A stretch of DNA of 64,000 nucleotides. It comes from UBA5069 sp963773745 (GTDB lineage Bacteria; Chloroflexota; Anaerolineae; Caldilineales; Caldilineaceae). Shown here one piece after another: positions 8,950 through 18,351 of this stretch. The notes beneath the pieces are model-generated. The model was not told where the DNA came from. It saw nothing but the letters and a program-made list of their open reading frames with translations, and searched no databases. Numbering within the stretch: the first letter of the stretch is position 1; every line of letters starts with the position of its first letter. A program made the position numbers and the translations under genes. The DNA lies in assembly GCA_963773745.1 (NCBI GenBank), contig CAVZCL010000004.1, forward strand, positions 186,001-250,000, given 5' to 3'.

Positions 8950-11320
8950 CTACTTCTTGACCTTGTTGAAGAAGACCTTGCGCTTGCGCAGCTTGAGGGT
9001 GGGGCCTTCAATCTGGAAGGTGGCCTCCTCGGGCAGATTCTGAGACGAGTTGCCCACCATCACGCGCACAGTGGCAGGCTCCACCACCAGCTTCATGTCC
9101 AGATCATAGTAGGCCATCTGCGGCATGCTCAGTGTAAAGGTGACCTTCTTGCTCTGCCCGGGCCTGAGGGTGACGCGCTTGAAGGCGCGCAACTCCTTCA
9201 CCGGGCGTGTGACGCTGGCGCCGTCGGTACGCGTGTAGAGCTGCACCACCTCATCGCCTGCCACCTTGCCCGTGTTCTTCACCTCCACCGTGGCCGTGAC
9301 GCTGCCCTTTGCGTCGACCACGCTCCTGTCGAGCTTCAGGTTGCTGATTTCAAAGGTTGTGTAGCTGAGCCCAAAGCCAAAGGGGAGCAGCGGCGTATTG
9401 CTCTCCTCCACATAGGGGCCATAGTTGAAGGACTTGGCCCCCGAGGGACGGTGGTTGTAGAAGAGCGGCACCTGGCCGGCGCTGCGCACAACCGTCACAG
9501 GCAGCTTGCCGCCCGGGTTCACGCTGCCAAAGAGCGCGCCCGGCAATGGCCGTGCCACCCTCTTCGCCCGGCAGCCATGCCTCGAGCACAGCGTTTGCCT
9601 GCTCCAGAATCCAGCCAATGGAGAAGGGGCGGCCGTTGACAAGCACCACGACCACGGGCTTGCCTGTCTCCAGCACGGCACGCGCCAGTTCCTCCTGCAC
9701 GCCGGGCAGCCCCAGCGTGGTGCGGTCGCGGAACTCGCCCACGCTGCAGCTGAGCGTGAGGCCGGCCTTGTCGCCCACCACAAGTACAACCGCATCGGCA
9801 GCCTGCGCCGCCGCCACGGCCTCGGGAATGGCGCTGGTGTCGGGATCGAGCACGCCGCAGCCCTGCGTATAGGTGACCGTCGCGCCGTTGCCCAGTACGT
9901 TGCGAATGCCCTGCAGCACGGTGACGGTGGGGGTGAAATCCTCCACCATTTCCATGTGCTCGGGTGCGGGCGTGTTGTTGGCAAACTCCTCGGTCATGTT
10001 CACTTCAACCAGCGTCTCAATGTGCGCGGGGTAGGCGTAATCGCCCACCATGTTGCGCATGGAGTCGGCATTGGGGCCTATGACGGCGATTGATTTGGTG
10101 GCCTTTTTCGCCAGCGGCAGCGTGCCGTCGTTCTTGAGCAGTACAAGCGACTTCTCGGCCATGGTGCGTGCAAGATCGCGATGGGCCGGTGTGTCGAGTA
10201 CGGCGGCCACACCATCGGGCTGCACGTAGGGGTTCTCGAAGATGCCAAAGGCAAACTTGTAGGTGAGCATGCGCTCTACGGATGCGTCAATGCGCTCCAC
10301 CTTCAGATCACCCCGCGCGACTGCGTCCAGCAGCGGCTGGCGGAAGCAATCGATACTTGGAATCTCCAGGTCCATGCCCGCTTCCAGCGTTAGCTGTGCG
10401 GCCTCGGCCTTGTCCTGGGCATAGGCGTGATAGTTGACGAGCTGGTCAATCGCAAAGTAGTCGGAGACGACCATGCCTTCGAAGCCCCATTCGCCGCGCA
10501 AGATGTCAGTCAGCAGTTCCTTGTTTGCCGTGCAGGGAACGCCATCCAGTTCGTGGTATGCAGGCATGATTGTGCCCAGCCCGGCTTCGCGGATGGCGGC
10601 CTCGAAGGGGAGCAGGTAGACCTCGCGCAATTCGCGCGGCATGATGTGCGCCGGCGCCCAGTTCAGGCCGCCTTCGGGCAGGCTGTAGCCCACAAAGTGC
10701 TTGCCCGTGGCCACCACGCCCTGCGACCAATCCTTGCCCTGCAGGCCGCGGATGTAGGCAACGCCCATCACCGATGTAAGATAGGCGTCCTCGCCAAAGG
10801 TCTCCTCAATGCGCCCCCAGCGCGGGTCGCGCGCAATGTCGAGCACAGGCGCCAGGCCGTGATGAATGCCCAGCGCGCGCATCTGCTGGCGGATGACGCC
10901 GGTCATCTCCTCCACCAGGCTCGGATCCCATGTGCTTGCTGTGCCGATGATCTGCGGGAAGACGGTGGCCCCACGTGCCAGCATGCCCGCGCAGCATTCG
11001 TCATGCACCATGGCGGGGATGCCCAGGCGGGTCTCCTCAACGAGGTACTTCTGAATGTCGTTGCAGAGTTGCGCCACTCCTTCGGGGGGCAGTGTGGAGG
11101 CGCCGGCGGGGCGGGTGATCTGACCAATGCCGTTGCCAATGCGGTCGGCGGCCTTGGTCGGCGAGAGGCGCTGCTCGGCGTCCAGAATCTCGTAGACCCA
11201 CACGCCGCCCAACTGCTGCAGCTTCTCCGCAAGCGTCATCTCCGCCAGCAGCAGCTTGACGCGCTCGGCGGTGGGCAGCTTTGCATCCATCCAGGCACGG
11301 TCGGACGATTTCTTTGTCAC
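8950..11320 (-). CDS. GH3 family beta-glycosidase (frameshifted)
   Basis: This is a beta-glucosidase/xylosidase-type enzyme releasing terminal sugars from oligosaccharides. It shows the GH3 TIM-barrel (APVLDIARDPRWGRIEETFG, GKHFVGY), the nucleophile aspartate in VVSDYFAID, the second alpha/beta domain (KSLVLLKNDGTLPL, AVIGPNAD) and a C-terminal fibronectin-III-like domain (DEVVQLYTRTDG, VKELRAFKRV). The frame changes near 9536-9546, between GGTAIA and ALFGSVNPGGKLP. GTG 11320 is preferred over TTG 11329 because GAAGGGA lies about 10 nt upstream of the GTG. No signal peptide is seen, so the enzyme is probably cytosolic and acts on imported oligosaccharides. It is last in the LacI-controlled operon. 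Confidence 0.9.
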
Positions 11321-11405
11321 GTCTTCCAAATCCCTTCAATGAGTTGGCAATCGATTGCGAATCATTTTGCAGCTTGATGCGGCCCTGTCTGCTTGCGCCC
11401 TGTCG

Positions 11406-12245
11406 CTACTCCTTGACAGCGCCCAGCGCTATGCCGCTGACGATGTAGCGAGAGAAGAGGGCGTAGATGATCATGATGGGCGCGATGGTGGCCGCAATGC
11501 CCAGGTAGATGCTGCCGTACTCCGTGCGGTAGACGTCACCGCGCAATGTTTGCACCAGCATGGGCAGCGTGTATTTCTGAATGGAGGAGATGAGAATGAA
11601 GGGGGTGAAGAAGTTGTTCCACGAGGCCACGAAGGCAAAGATGCCCAGCGTGAAAGCGCCGGGCGCAGCAATCGGCAGCATCACACGGTGGAAGGTGGCC
11701 AGTTCACCGGCCCCGTCTATGCGGGCGGCGTCAATCAGGTCGGTAATCACAATTGATTCGAGATATTGCTTGGCAAAGAAGACCGAGCTGGCCGCGGCAA
11801 TGCTGGGCAAAATCAGCGCCAGATAGTTGTCGGTGAGCCCCAGGCGCGACATGTACTGGTAGAAGCCGATAATGGAGAGTTGCAGGGGCAGCAGCACCAG
11901 CACGAGGATGGAACTGTAGAAGAAGCGCTTGCCCGGAAAGTCGTAGACGACGACGCCGTAGGCCGTGAGCAGTGAAAAATAGACGGTTACAATCGTAATC
12001 GAGACGGAGAGGTAGAGGCTGTTGATAAAGCCTCTGGGCAAGTTGAGGCCGCGGCCCACCAGTATGCCGTAGTTCTCAAATATGTGCGTGCTGGGCATCA
12101 AGCTCAGCCCCTGCTGAATTTGCAGCGTGGAGCGGGTGGCGTTGACCAGCAGCGCCCATATGGGTGTGAGCGTGAGGACGAGGAGCAGGATCAGGAAGAT
12201 GTAGATGAAGAAGCGCTGCAGATGCGTCCCAGTTTTGTAGCTCAT
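11406..12245 (-). CDS. Sugar ABC transporter permease, MalG/UgpE type
   Basis: This inner-membrane permease of a CUT1 carbohydrate importer has 279 residues, six predicted membrane segments and the EAA loop DLIDAARIDGAGELATFHRVMLP that contacts the ATPase. The C-terminus SGIALGAVKE is typical of the MalG branch. It follows the partner permease by 30 nt and precedes the GH3 gene, all on the minus strand. No ATPase gene is present in this operon, so a shared MsmK/UgpC-type ATPase elsewhere is likely to energise it. Confidence 0.93.
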   Translation of the reverse strand: MSYKTGTHLQRFFIYIFLILLLVLTLTPIWALLVNATRSTLQIQQGLSLMPSTHIFENYGILVGRGLNLPRGFINSLYLSVSITIVTVYFSLLTAYGVVVYDFPGKRFFYSSILVLVLLPLQLSIIGFYQYMSRLGLTDNYLALILPSIAAASSVFFAKQYLESIVITDLIDAARIDGAGELATFHRVMLPIAAPGAFTLGIFAFVASWNNFFTPFILISSIQKYTLPMLVQTLRGDVYRTEYGSIYLGIAATIAPIMIIYALFSRYIVSGIALGAVKE

Positions 12246-12275
12246 AAGGAGTGGCTCCGAAAAGCGCGCAGTCGC

Positions 12276-13175
12276 CTAGGCGCGTTCACGCATGAAGTAG
12301 AAGATGCCCAGCGCTACGATGGAGGTCATGAGGAAGACCATAACGCCCACGGCCGAGGCGGCCCCAATATGCCCCTGGGCGCTGCTGAACTTCATGTACA
12401 TCAAAATGTTGTTCGTCAAGATCGACTGGCTGGGCGAGCCTCTGCCGTCGGTGAGCAGAAAGGGGATATCGAACATCTGCATGCCGCCAACGAGTGATGT
12501 GACGAAGACATAGACCAGCACCGGCCGCAGCAGCGGCAGCGTAATGCGCCAGAACATCTGAATCGCAGTAGCGCCGTCCACCATGGCCGCCTCATAGAGG
12601 CTGAGCGAGATGGAGGTCATTCCTGCCATGAGCAGAATGATTGTCGCGCCAAACCACATCCACCACTGGATGAAGATGACCAGTGAACGTGCCACCACGG
12701 GTGATTGCAGCCAGTGCACTGCCTCGTCGACAAAACCGTTGCGCACCACCAACTGGTTGACGGGGCCAAAGTAGGAGAAGAGGCTGAAGAAGAGCGCAGC
12801 AATGGCGGCGGGCATGAGCAGATTGGGCAAATAGAAGAGGCCGCGCCAGATGCCGGCACCCCGAATGCGCAGCCGCGCGCTGGTGAACCAGACGGAGAGC
12901 AGCATGGCAACGCCAATTTGGGGGATGAAATTGAGCAGCCACAGCGTCCACGTGTTGCCGATCGCCGTCATGAAGGTGTCGTCGGCAAAGAGGCGTGTGT
13001 AGTTCTTCAGCCCCACAAACTCGTGCGCCGACCTCATCAGCGTCGTGTCGGTAAAGCTTAGCTGCACTGTATTGATCACCGGCCAGAGGCCGAAGATGAG
13101 AAACGCAAGTGTGAACGGGAGGATGAAGAGATACCCGTGATACTCGCGACGGGACCTGCGCTGGCTGCTTGCCAT
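12276..13175 (-). CDS. Sugar ABC transporter permease, MalF/UgpA type
   Basis: The 299-residue partner permease has an N-terminal basic stretch (SQRRSRREYHGYLFILP), the CUT1-typical FxLWPVINTVQLSFTD segment, six membrane helices and the EAA loop YEAAMVDGATAIQMFWRITLP. It lies between the binding-protein gene and the MalG-type permease in the same direction. A strong hairpin separates it from the binding-protein gene; this is common where the binding protein is needed in excess. Confidence 0.93.
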   Translation of the reverse strand: MASSQRRSRREYHGYLFILPFTLAFLIFGLWPVINTVQLSFTDTTLMRSAHEFVGLKNYTRLFADDTFMTAIGNTWTLWLLNFIPQIGVAMLLSVWFTSARLRIRGAGIWRGLFYLPNLLMPAAIAALFFSLFSYFGPVNQLVVRNGFVDEAVHWLQSPVVARSLVIFIQWWMWFGATIILLMAGMTSISLSLYEAAMVDGATAIQMFWRITLPLLRPVLVYVFVTSLVGGMQMFDIPFLLTDGRGSPSQSILTNNILMYMKFSSAQGHIGAASAVGVMVFLMTSIVALGIFYFMRERA

Positions 13176-13191
13176 GGCTCAACTCCAGAAG

Positions 13192-13234
13192 TGGGCCGGC
13201 GCGCGCTGGATATGCTCAAGCGCGCGCCGGCCCA
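13192..13234. repeat. Intercistronic hairpin after binding-protein gene
   Basis: TGGGCCGGCGCGCGCT (13192-13207) pairs perfectly with 13219-13234 across an 11-nt loop. It lies 21 nt after the binding-protein stop and before the MalF-type permease. It probably acts as an mRNA stabiliser or partial terminator, giving more binding protein than permease. Confidence 0.8.
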
Positions 13235-13254
13235 TTAGAACCGGCTGGGAGTGA

Positions 13255-14709
13255 CTAGTTGATGATCAGATCGGGGTATTCAATGCTGACGTTGCTCTTC
13301 CACGAAGCCCACATCTCATCCAGCGTGATTTCGCCGTTGAGGTACTGGTTGATCGGGTCGTTCATCGCACGCTGAATGGAGTCATCCGCGCCTGTCATCA
13401 GCTTGGCATTGACGGCGGGCGCTGCTTCGGCGAAGCCTGCGTAGGAGTTCTGCCCACCCAGGAAGGCGCTCAGCTCGGAGTCATCGAAGAGGGGGACAAT
13501 CTCGTCGACCACAACCTGGCTGGAGACGAAGTCGCCGGCGGCCTGTGCCTGATCGGGGGCCACGTTCGGGTCAATCGCCTTGAGGAAGTCGTTGGTGTAG
13601 ACGCCTGTCGCCCAATTCTTCAGGTTCTCCTGGTCCAGGGTGGCGAAGCGCACAAACTCCTTGGCAAGCTCCATCTGGTCGGTGCCCGGGAGCACGCCCA
13701 GCCAGGTGCCGCCCCACTGGTAGGGCAGCGGGCCGGTGATGACTGCCCAGTCGCCGCTGGTGTCGCTGCTGCCGTCACTGGCCGTGGCATTCGGGGCCAG
13801 CACATAGGGCAGGCCCCATGTGGGCAGGAAGTAGGAGAAGACCTTTTTGGGATTGCCGTTGGCGTCTGTCAGGCTGTCATTCATGCCGGCGAACCAGCCT
13901 TCCTGCCACTGCTGCGCCTGGGCTTCGTAGCCTTCGTCGCGGAAGAGCTTGGCAGTTTCGACGTACTTGTCAACCATGGGGTCCACAACCAGTTCGTCGT
14001 CCACAATCCACGGCTGGGCGCGGTTGGCGAAGAAGGGGTTCTGGAAGTCGCCGCTGGAGGCAACCATGAAGGTGTCGCCACCGGATTTTTCCTTGACGAC
14101 GGCGGCGGCGGCGGTGTACTTGTCCATGTCGCCGAGGATTTCCTGCATCTCGATGGGATCGTCGGTGCCGAAGTATTCCTTGGCCAGGCTGCGGCGGTAG
14201 AAGAGCGCGCCCGGGGTCGCCTGGTAGGCGAAGGCCTTGGTCACGCCATTATCGGTGCCCACGTCGGTGACGAAGGAGTAGGTCTGGTTTTCCTCGGCGT
14301 AGGGCAGCAGGTCGCCCAGATCAGCCAGGAAGTCGCTCTCGACATAGCTCTTGACGAAGGCAGCTTCCAGCGCCATAACGTCGGGCGAGTCAGCGGTGCC
14401 AAGGGCAGCCTTGAGCTTCGTCTGGTATTCGCCATTGGTCATCGGGATCATGGTGTAGCGCACGTCCACGTCGGGGTGCGTCGCCTCGAAGGCGATGGCC
14501 ATGGTGTTGATCTCGTTGGTGAAGGACCAGACGTCGAGGACAGTCTTGCCGGAATCGGCAGGAGCGGCGGCCTCTTCGGCAGGCGCTGCGGTTGCATCTG
14601 CAGAGGCAGCAGGGGCGGCAGGAGCGGCAGGGGCGGCAGGCGCACAAGCGCCCACAACCATTGCCAGCAGGACGAGCACAGCAAGCAAAGTCGACAAACG
14701 TTTCTGCAT
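13255..14709 (-). CDS. Extracellular sugar-binding lipoprotein, family 1
   Basis: This is the solute-binding protein of the CUT1 importer, 484 residues. The N-terminus MQKRLSTLLAVLVLLAMVVGAC ends in a lipobox cysteine, followed by an Ala/Pro linker and then the family-1 fold (TVLDVWSFTNEINTMAIAFEATHPDVDV). The frame is open further upstream, but ATG 14709 has AAGGAGAT at good spacing and starts the signal peptide directly. The ligand cannot be read from sequence; the adjoining GH3 enzyme suggests a beta-linked oligosaccharide. The gene is second in the operon after lacI. Confidence 0.93.
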   Translation of the reverse strand: MQKRLSTLLAVLVLLAMVVGACAPAAPAAPAAPAASADATAAPAEEAAAPADSGKTVLDVWSFTNEINTMAIAFEATHPDVDVRYTMIPMTNGEYQTKLKAALGTADSPDVMALEAAFVKSYVESDFLADLGDLLPYAEENQTYSFVTDVGTDNGVTKAFAYQATPGALFYRRSLAKEYFGTDDPIEMQEILGDMDKYTAAAAVVKEKSGGDTFMVASSGDFQNPFFANRAQPWIVDDELVVDPMVDKYVETAKLFRDEGYEAQAQQWQEGWFAGMNDSLTDANGNPKKVFSYFLPTWGLPYVLAPNATASDGSSDTSGDWAVITGPLPYQWGGTWLGVLPGTDQMELAKEFVRFATLDQENLKNWATGVYTNDFLKAIDPNVAPDQAQAAGDFVSSQVVVDEIVPLFDDSELSAFLGGQNSYAGFAEAAPAVNAKLMTGADDSIQRAMNDPINQYLNGEITLDEMWASWKSNVSIEYPDLIIN

Positions 14710-14859
14710 GGGTATATCTCCTTGATAAACCACTTTGTCAATCAACACGGGAGAAAAACAAGCGGACGTACAACAACGGGTAGGGCGAAACATTCGGCAG
14801 AGGCCAAATGGTCAGACACTGGGTTGGGATGGGACTTTCGCTTCGGGCGGCTTTTGCCT

Positions 14860-15948
14860 TTACGGCCTGCCGCGGGCGGCACCCCCTTCCTGTATGGCGA
14901 AGGGTTGCACCTTCTTCGCAGCAAACGCCCTGGGCTGCGGCGGCGCGCAGGAATTACGTACAATCAGCCGCGAAGGAAGAATGACCTTGGTTTCGGCAAC
15001 GGCGCGCCCGGCGATCATCTCGAGGAGCAAGTGCATCGCGCTCTGCACCATGGGCTCAATGCCCTGGTCAACGGTCGTCAGTGTGGGGCGGGCGACGGCG
15101 GCTTCGGGCACGTTGTCATAGCCCACAACCGAAAGCTGCTCCGGCACGCTGATGCCCAGTGCGTTTGCCTGCTCAATCACCCCCAGCGCGGCATCGTCAT
15201 TGCAGGCGAAGATGGCGGTGGGCGGCTCGGCCAGCTCTGAAAAGCGGCGCATGGCGATTTTGCCCGACGTGCGTGTAAAAGCGCCCGGTTGCATCAACGT
15301 GGGGTCAATGGGCAGCCCTGCAGCCTCCAGCGCCATAACGTAGCCGGCGTGGCGCTGTACGGCGCTTTCCAGATACTCCAGCCCACCCACAAAGCCAATG
15401 CGCGTGTGGCCCAGCCCCAGCAGATACTTCATAATGGCCTTTGCGCCGCCCAGGTTGTCGCTGCTTACAGTCGCGTAGGTGGCGTCCTGGGCAATGCGGT
15501 CAATCGCAACGAGAGGGTAATCCGTGTCATAGTGCGCCACGTCGGGCACCACAATGATGACGCCGTCGGTGATTGTGCCGTTGAGGCGGCGCACCCGCTG
15601 CTGCTGCCAAACGCCCCGCTCGGTATGGTGCTTGCTGCCACAGGTCATGGCAATCAGGTCGTAGGCCGTGCCTGTGATGACGCGACTGGCCGCCTTGATA
15701 ATCTCGACGCCGTAGGAGTGGTCCATGTCGGGCATGATGAGCCCGATGACCTGTGTGCGGCTGCTGCGCATGCCGCGCGCCGCCATGCTGGATTCGTAGC
15801 CGAGGGTTTCGATCACCTCGCGGACGCGCGTCGCTGTTTCGGCGGCCACGTCATCCTTGCCGTTAAGAACGCGCGAGACGGTGGAGACGGAGACGCCTGC
15901 ACCGGCTGCAACATCATGGATTGTGGGCGCAGAACGGGTGCGCGGCAT
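14860..15948 (-). CDS. LacI-family transcriptional regulator
   Basis: The 362-residue protein has an N-terminal LacI helix-turn-helix (TIHDVAAGAGVSVSTVSRVLNG, residues about 9-30) and a periplasmic-binding-protein-like sensor domain (IGLIMPDMDHSYGVEIIKA, IGFVGGLEYLESA, SVVGYDNVPEAAVARP). It is the first gene of the minus-strand sugar operon and lies 150 nt upstream of the binding-protein gene. Its own promoter carries two GGTAACGTTGCC sites, the expected kind of LacI operator with a central CG, so autoregulation and control of the downstream transporter and GH3 genes are likely. The inducer is unknown. Confidence 0.95.
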   Translation of the reverse strand: MPRTRSAPTIHDVAAGAGVSVSTVSRVLNGKDDVAAETATRVREVIETLGYESSMAARGMRSSRTQVIGLIMPDMDHSYGVEIIKAASRVITGTAYDLIAMTCGSKHHTERGVWQQQRVRRLNGTITDGVIIVVPDVAHYDTDYPLVAIDRIAQDATYATVSSDNLGGAKAIMKYLLGLGHTRIGFVGGLEYLESAVQRHAGYVMALEAAGLPIDPTLMQPGAFTRTSGKIAMRRFSELAEPPTAIFACNDDAALGVIEQANALGISVPEQLSVVGYDNVPEAAVARPTLTTVDQGIEPMVQSAMHLLLEMIAGRAVAETKVILPSRLIVRNSCAPPQPRAFAAKKVQPFAIQEGGAARGRP

Positions 15949-16089
15949 AGAGGTTTACCAGTGGCCCGGAGTACAGATCTGAGTACGGATCTGAGTACGG
16001 ATCGGCGTACCGCTCCAAGAGCAGCTTGGAGAGCGGGCAAACGAATGGGCAACTGCAGGAAAAGGGGTATTCGTACTGCAAGGGAGCTT

Positions 16090-16101
16090 GGTAACGTTGC
16101 C
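16090..16101. promoter_or_regulatory. LacI-type operator, distal copy
   Basis: GGTAACGTTGCC is an imperfect palindrome with the AACGTT centre typical of LacI-family operators. An identical 12-mer lies 36 bp away (16126-16137). Overlapping it at 16097-16106 is the perfect palindrome TTGCCGGCAA. Confidence 0.65.
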
Positions 16102-16125
16102 GGCAAGGTTTCCGGCAATGATGCC

Positions 16126-16137
16126 GGTAACGTTGCC
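16126..16137. promoter_or_regulatory. LacI-type operator overlapping the start of transcription
   Basis: This is the second copy of GGTAACGTTGCC, extended to CCGGTAACGTTGCCGG (16124-16139). It begins 4 nt downstream of the -10 hexamer (minus strand), so bound repressor would cover the transcription start. Between the two copies, CCGGCA-ATGA-TGCCGG (16112-16127) forms another inverted repeat. Confidence 0.7.
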
Positions 16138-16140
16138 GGT

Positions 16141-16169
16141 AGTATAGCAGCGTGCCGAGTGCGTGTCAA
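16141..16169 (-). promoter_or_regulatory. Promoter of lacI operon
   Basis: On the minus strand TTGACA (16169-16164), a 17-bp spacer and TATACT (16146-16141) make a near-consensus sigma-70-type promoter. It reads into the operator region and then into lacI. Confidence 0.8.
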
Positions 16170-16190
16170 TAGGCAATTTGGGGAAAAGCT

Positions 16191-16308
16191 AGGGTGTAGG
16201 GTGTGGGGTGTGGGGTGTGGGGTGTGGGGTGTGGGGTGTAGGGTGCCTTTAGTCAGCGCACCCCACACCCCACACCCCACACCCTACACCCCACACCCCA
16301 CACCCCAC
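16191..16308. repeat. GGGTGTG heptamer array forming an inverted repeat
   Basis: About seven to eight copies of the heptamer GGGTGTG (some GGGTGTA) on the left face the complementary array CACACCC/CACCCTA on the right, around a short centre near 16245-16256. The right arm ends in the stop codon of the ATPase gene (16308-16310). It is both a microsatellite and a palindrome. Confidence 0.9.
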
Positions 16309-18344
16309 TACTTCGGCTTCATTGCCAGCAGGCGCAGGCCGTTGAGGACGACGATGAGGGTGCTGCCTTCGTGGCCCACAACGCCCAGCGGCAGCGGCAG
16401 GCGGAAGCCTTCCACAATCAGCGGCACGAAGATGGTGAGCGTGACCAGCGTGGCAATCACGGCCACCGAGAAGTAGACATTCTGGCGCACAATGCGCGCC
16501 GCCTTGCGCCCCAGAGAAATGGTGAAGGGGAGCTTGGAGAGATCGCTGGACATGAGCACCACGTCCGCCGTCTCCAGCGCAACGTCGGTGCCGCCGGCCC
16601 CCATGGCAATGCCCACGCTGGCCGTGGCCAGCGCCGGTGCATCGTTGACGCCATCGCCCACCATGACCGACTTGTCGCCCACGGAGAGCTCGCGCACGAT
16701 CTCCACCTTTTGCTCGGGCAGCAGGTCGCTGTAGACGTCGGTAATGCCCACCTCGGCCGCAATCGCGTGCGCCACGGCGTGGTTGTCTCCCGTGAGCATG
16801 ACGATCTTCTCAATGCCCGCCTTGCGCAAATCGGCAATTGCCTTTTTGGCTTCGGGGCGTACAGCGTCGGCCACGGCAATGTAGCCCACAACCTCCCAGT
16901 CACGGTCGTCGCCCAGCGTGTCGCCCATGGTGCTGCGGCGCACGACGAGCATGACGGTTTTGCCTTGCCTCTGCAGCGAATCACCGATCATGCGGATGGC
17001 ATCGGAGAAGTGCATCTCGGCATCCATGAAGAGCTTATCGTTGCCTATATAGATGGTCTCGCTGCCCGTCTCGCGCTTGAAGCATGCCTGGATGCCATGG
17101 CCGGCAACCGAGTAGAAATCGGTGGGCTGCTCCAACTCAAGGCCGCGTGCGCGTGCCTCATCGATAATGGCGCGACCAATGTGATGCTCGCTGGCAAGTT
17201 CGGCGCTGGCGGCGTGGCGCAGCACATCGTCCTTGCTGTATTCGATGAAGGGGTGCACGTCGGTGACCACCGGCTTGCCGGGGGTGAGGGTGCCCGTCTT
17301 GTCAAAGGCCATGATGCGCACAAGCGCGATCTTCTCGAGGTAGGCGCCACCCTTGAAGAGCACGCCGTTACGCGCCGCCGCCGCAATTGCACTGAGCACA
17401 CTGGCCGGCGTGCTGATGACCAGCGCGCAGGGGCTGGCCACCACCAGCAGCGTCATGGCCAGGTAGACGGCATCGTTGGTTTGCAGGTTGAAGAGCAGCC
17501 AGCCGATTAAGAAGACAAGCACTGTGGAGCCAATCACCGCCAGCGTGTAGGGCTGGCTAAAGCGGTCGATAAAGCGCTGCGTGGGGGTGGCGTCCTGCTG
17601 CGCATCGGCCACAAGCCGAATGATCTTGCTGAGCGTCGAGTCGCCCGCGAGTTTGGTTACCTCAACCACCAGTGCGCCGCCGCCGTTGATTGTGCCTGCG
17701 AAGACCGGGTCGTTGACATCCTTCTGCACGGGGATGCTTTCGCCGGTAATGGGGCTCTGGTCAATGGTGCTGCGCCCCTTGATGACAACGCCATCCATAG
17801 GCAGCCGCTCGCCCGGGCGCACGACGACCTCATCGCCCAGCACAAGTTCCTCCACAGCCATTTCCACTTCGGCATTGCCACGGCGCACGCGTGCCACGGC
17901 CGGGCGCAGATCGCTCAGCGCCTCAATCGCGTGGCGCGTGCGGTCGAGTGCAAAGGTCTCCAGCGCGCCCGAGAGGGTGAAGAGGAAGAGCAGCAGCGCG
18001 CCCTCCTCCCACTCGCCAATCGCGGCTGCGCCAAAGGCAGCCGCCGTCATCAAAAAGTCAATGTCAAACTTGGCCTCGCGCACGCCGGCCCATGTTTCAC
18101 GCACGCCCACATAGCCGCCCGAGGCAAAGGCCACCAGCGCCGCGGCCCAGACGCCCCACACAGGCAGCACGCCAAAGACAGAGCCGCCCAGCCAGCCAAT
18201 CAGCAGTGCAATCAGGCAGATGATGGCGAGCGCCAATTCATAGTTGGTCGTCCAGAACTCGACCCACGAGCGCTGTCCAGAGCGGCCCGTCGCGCCGGCA
18301 AGGGATGATTCGGTTGTGGTGGATGTGATCTCTTGTGCGGTCAT
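16308..18344 (-). CDS. P1B-4 type metal-efflux ATPase (Co/Zn/Fe class)
   Basis: This P-type ATPase exports transition metal across the inner membrane. The 678 residues show the TGES actuator motif (200-203), the membrane motif SPC (304-306) in place of CPC, the phosphorylation site DKTGTLT (348-354), the nucleotide-domain segment GDGVNDAPALA and HEGST (658-662) in the last membrane helix. SPC plus HEGST is the signature of the P1B-4 subgroup (CoaT/CtpD/CzcP), which handles Co, Zn or Fe. No N-terminal HMA domain is present, also typical. ATG 18344 is preferred because GAGGA precedes it. It follows the fur-like gene by 7 nt, so metal-responsive control by that regulator is likely. Confidence 0.93.
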   Translation of the reverse strand: MTAQEITSTTTESSLAGATGRSGQRSWVEFWTTNYELALAIICLIALLIGWLGGSVFGVLPVWGVWAAALVAFASGGYVGVRETWAGVREAKFDIDFLMTAAAFGAAAIGEWEEGALLLFLFTLSGALETFALDRTRHAIEALSDLRPAVARVRRGNAEVEMAVEELVLGDEVVVRPGERLPMDGVVIKGRSTIDQSPITGESIPVQKDVNDPVFAGTINGGGALVVEVTKLAGDSTLSKIIRLVADAQQDATPTQRFIDRFSQPYTLAVIGSTVLVFLIGWLLFNLQTNDAVYLAMTLLVVASPCALVISTPASVLSAIAAAARNGVLFKGGAYLEKIALVRIMAFDKTGTLTPGKPVVTDVHPFIEYSKDDVLRHAASAELASEHHIGRAIIDEARARGLELEQPTDFYSVAGHGIQACFKRETGSETIYIGNDKLFMDAEMHFSDAIRMIGDSLQRQGKTVMLVVRRSTMGDTLGDDRDWEVVGYIAVADAVRPEAKKAIADLRKAGIEKIVMLTGDNHAVAHAIAAEVGITDVYSDLLPEQKVEIVRELSVGDKSVMVGDGVNDAPALATASVGIAMGAGGTDVALETADVVLMSSDLSKLPFTISLGRKAARIVRQNVYFSVAVIATLVTLTIFVPLIVEGFRLPLPLGVVGHEGSTLIVVLNGLRLLAMKPK

Positions 18345-18351
18345 TGGGTCC

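Noticed and set aside
14738..14743. TTGACA (minus strand) upstream of the family-1 binding-protein gene as a promoter
   Set aside because: The matching -10 would overlap the ribosome-binding site, leaving no leader; the upstream lacI promoter is sufficient.
16191..16308. GGGTGTG array as a telomere-like or replication-origin iteron block
   Set aside because: It forms an inverted pair at a gene end, with no dnaA/rep gene, DnaA boxes or AT-rich unwinding region nearby. recF alone is not evidence of oriC here, since dnaA, dnaN and gyrB are absent.
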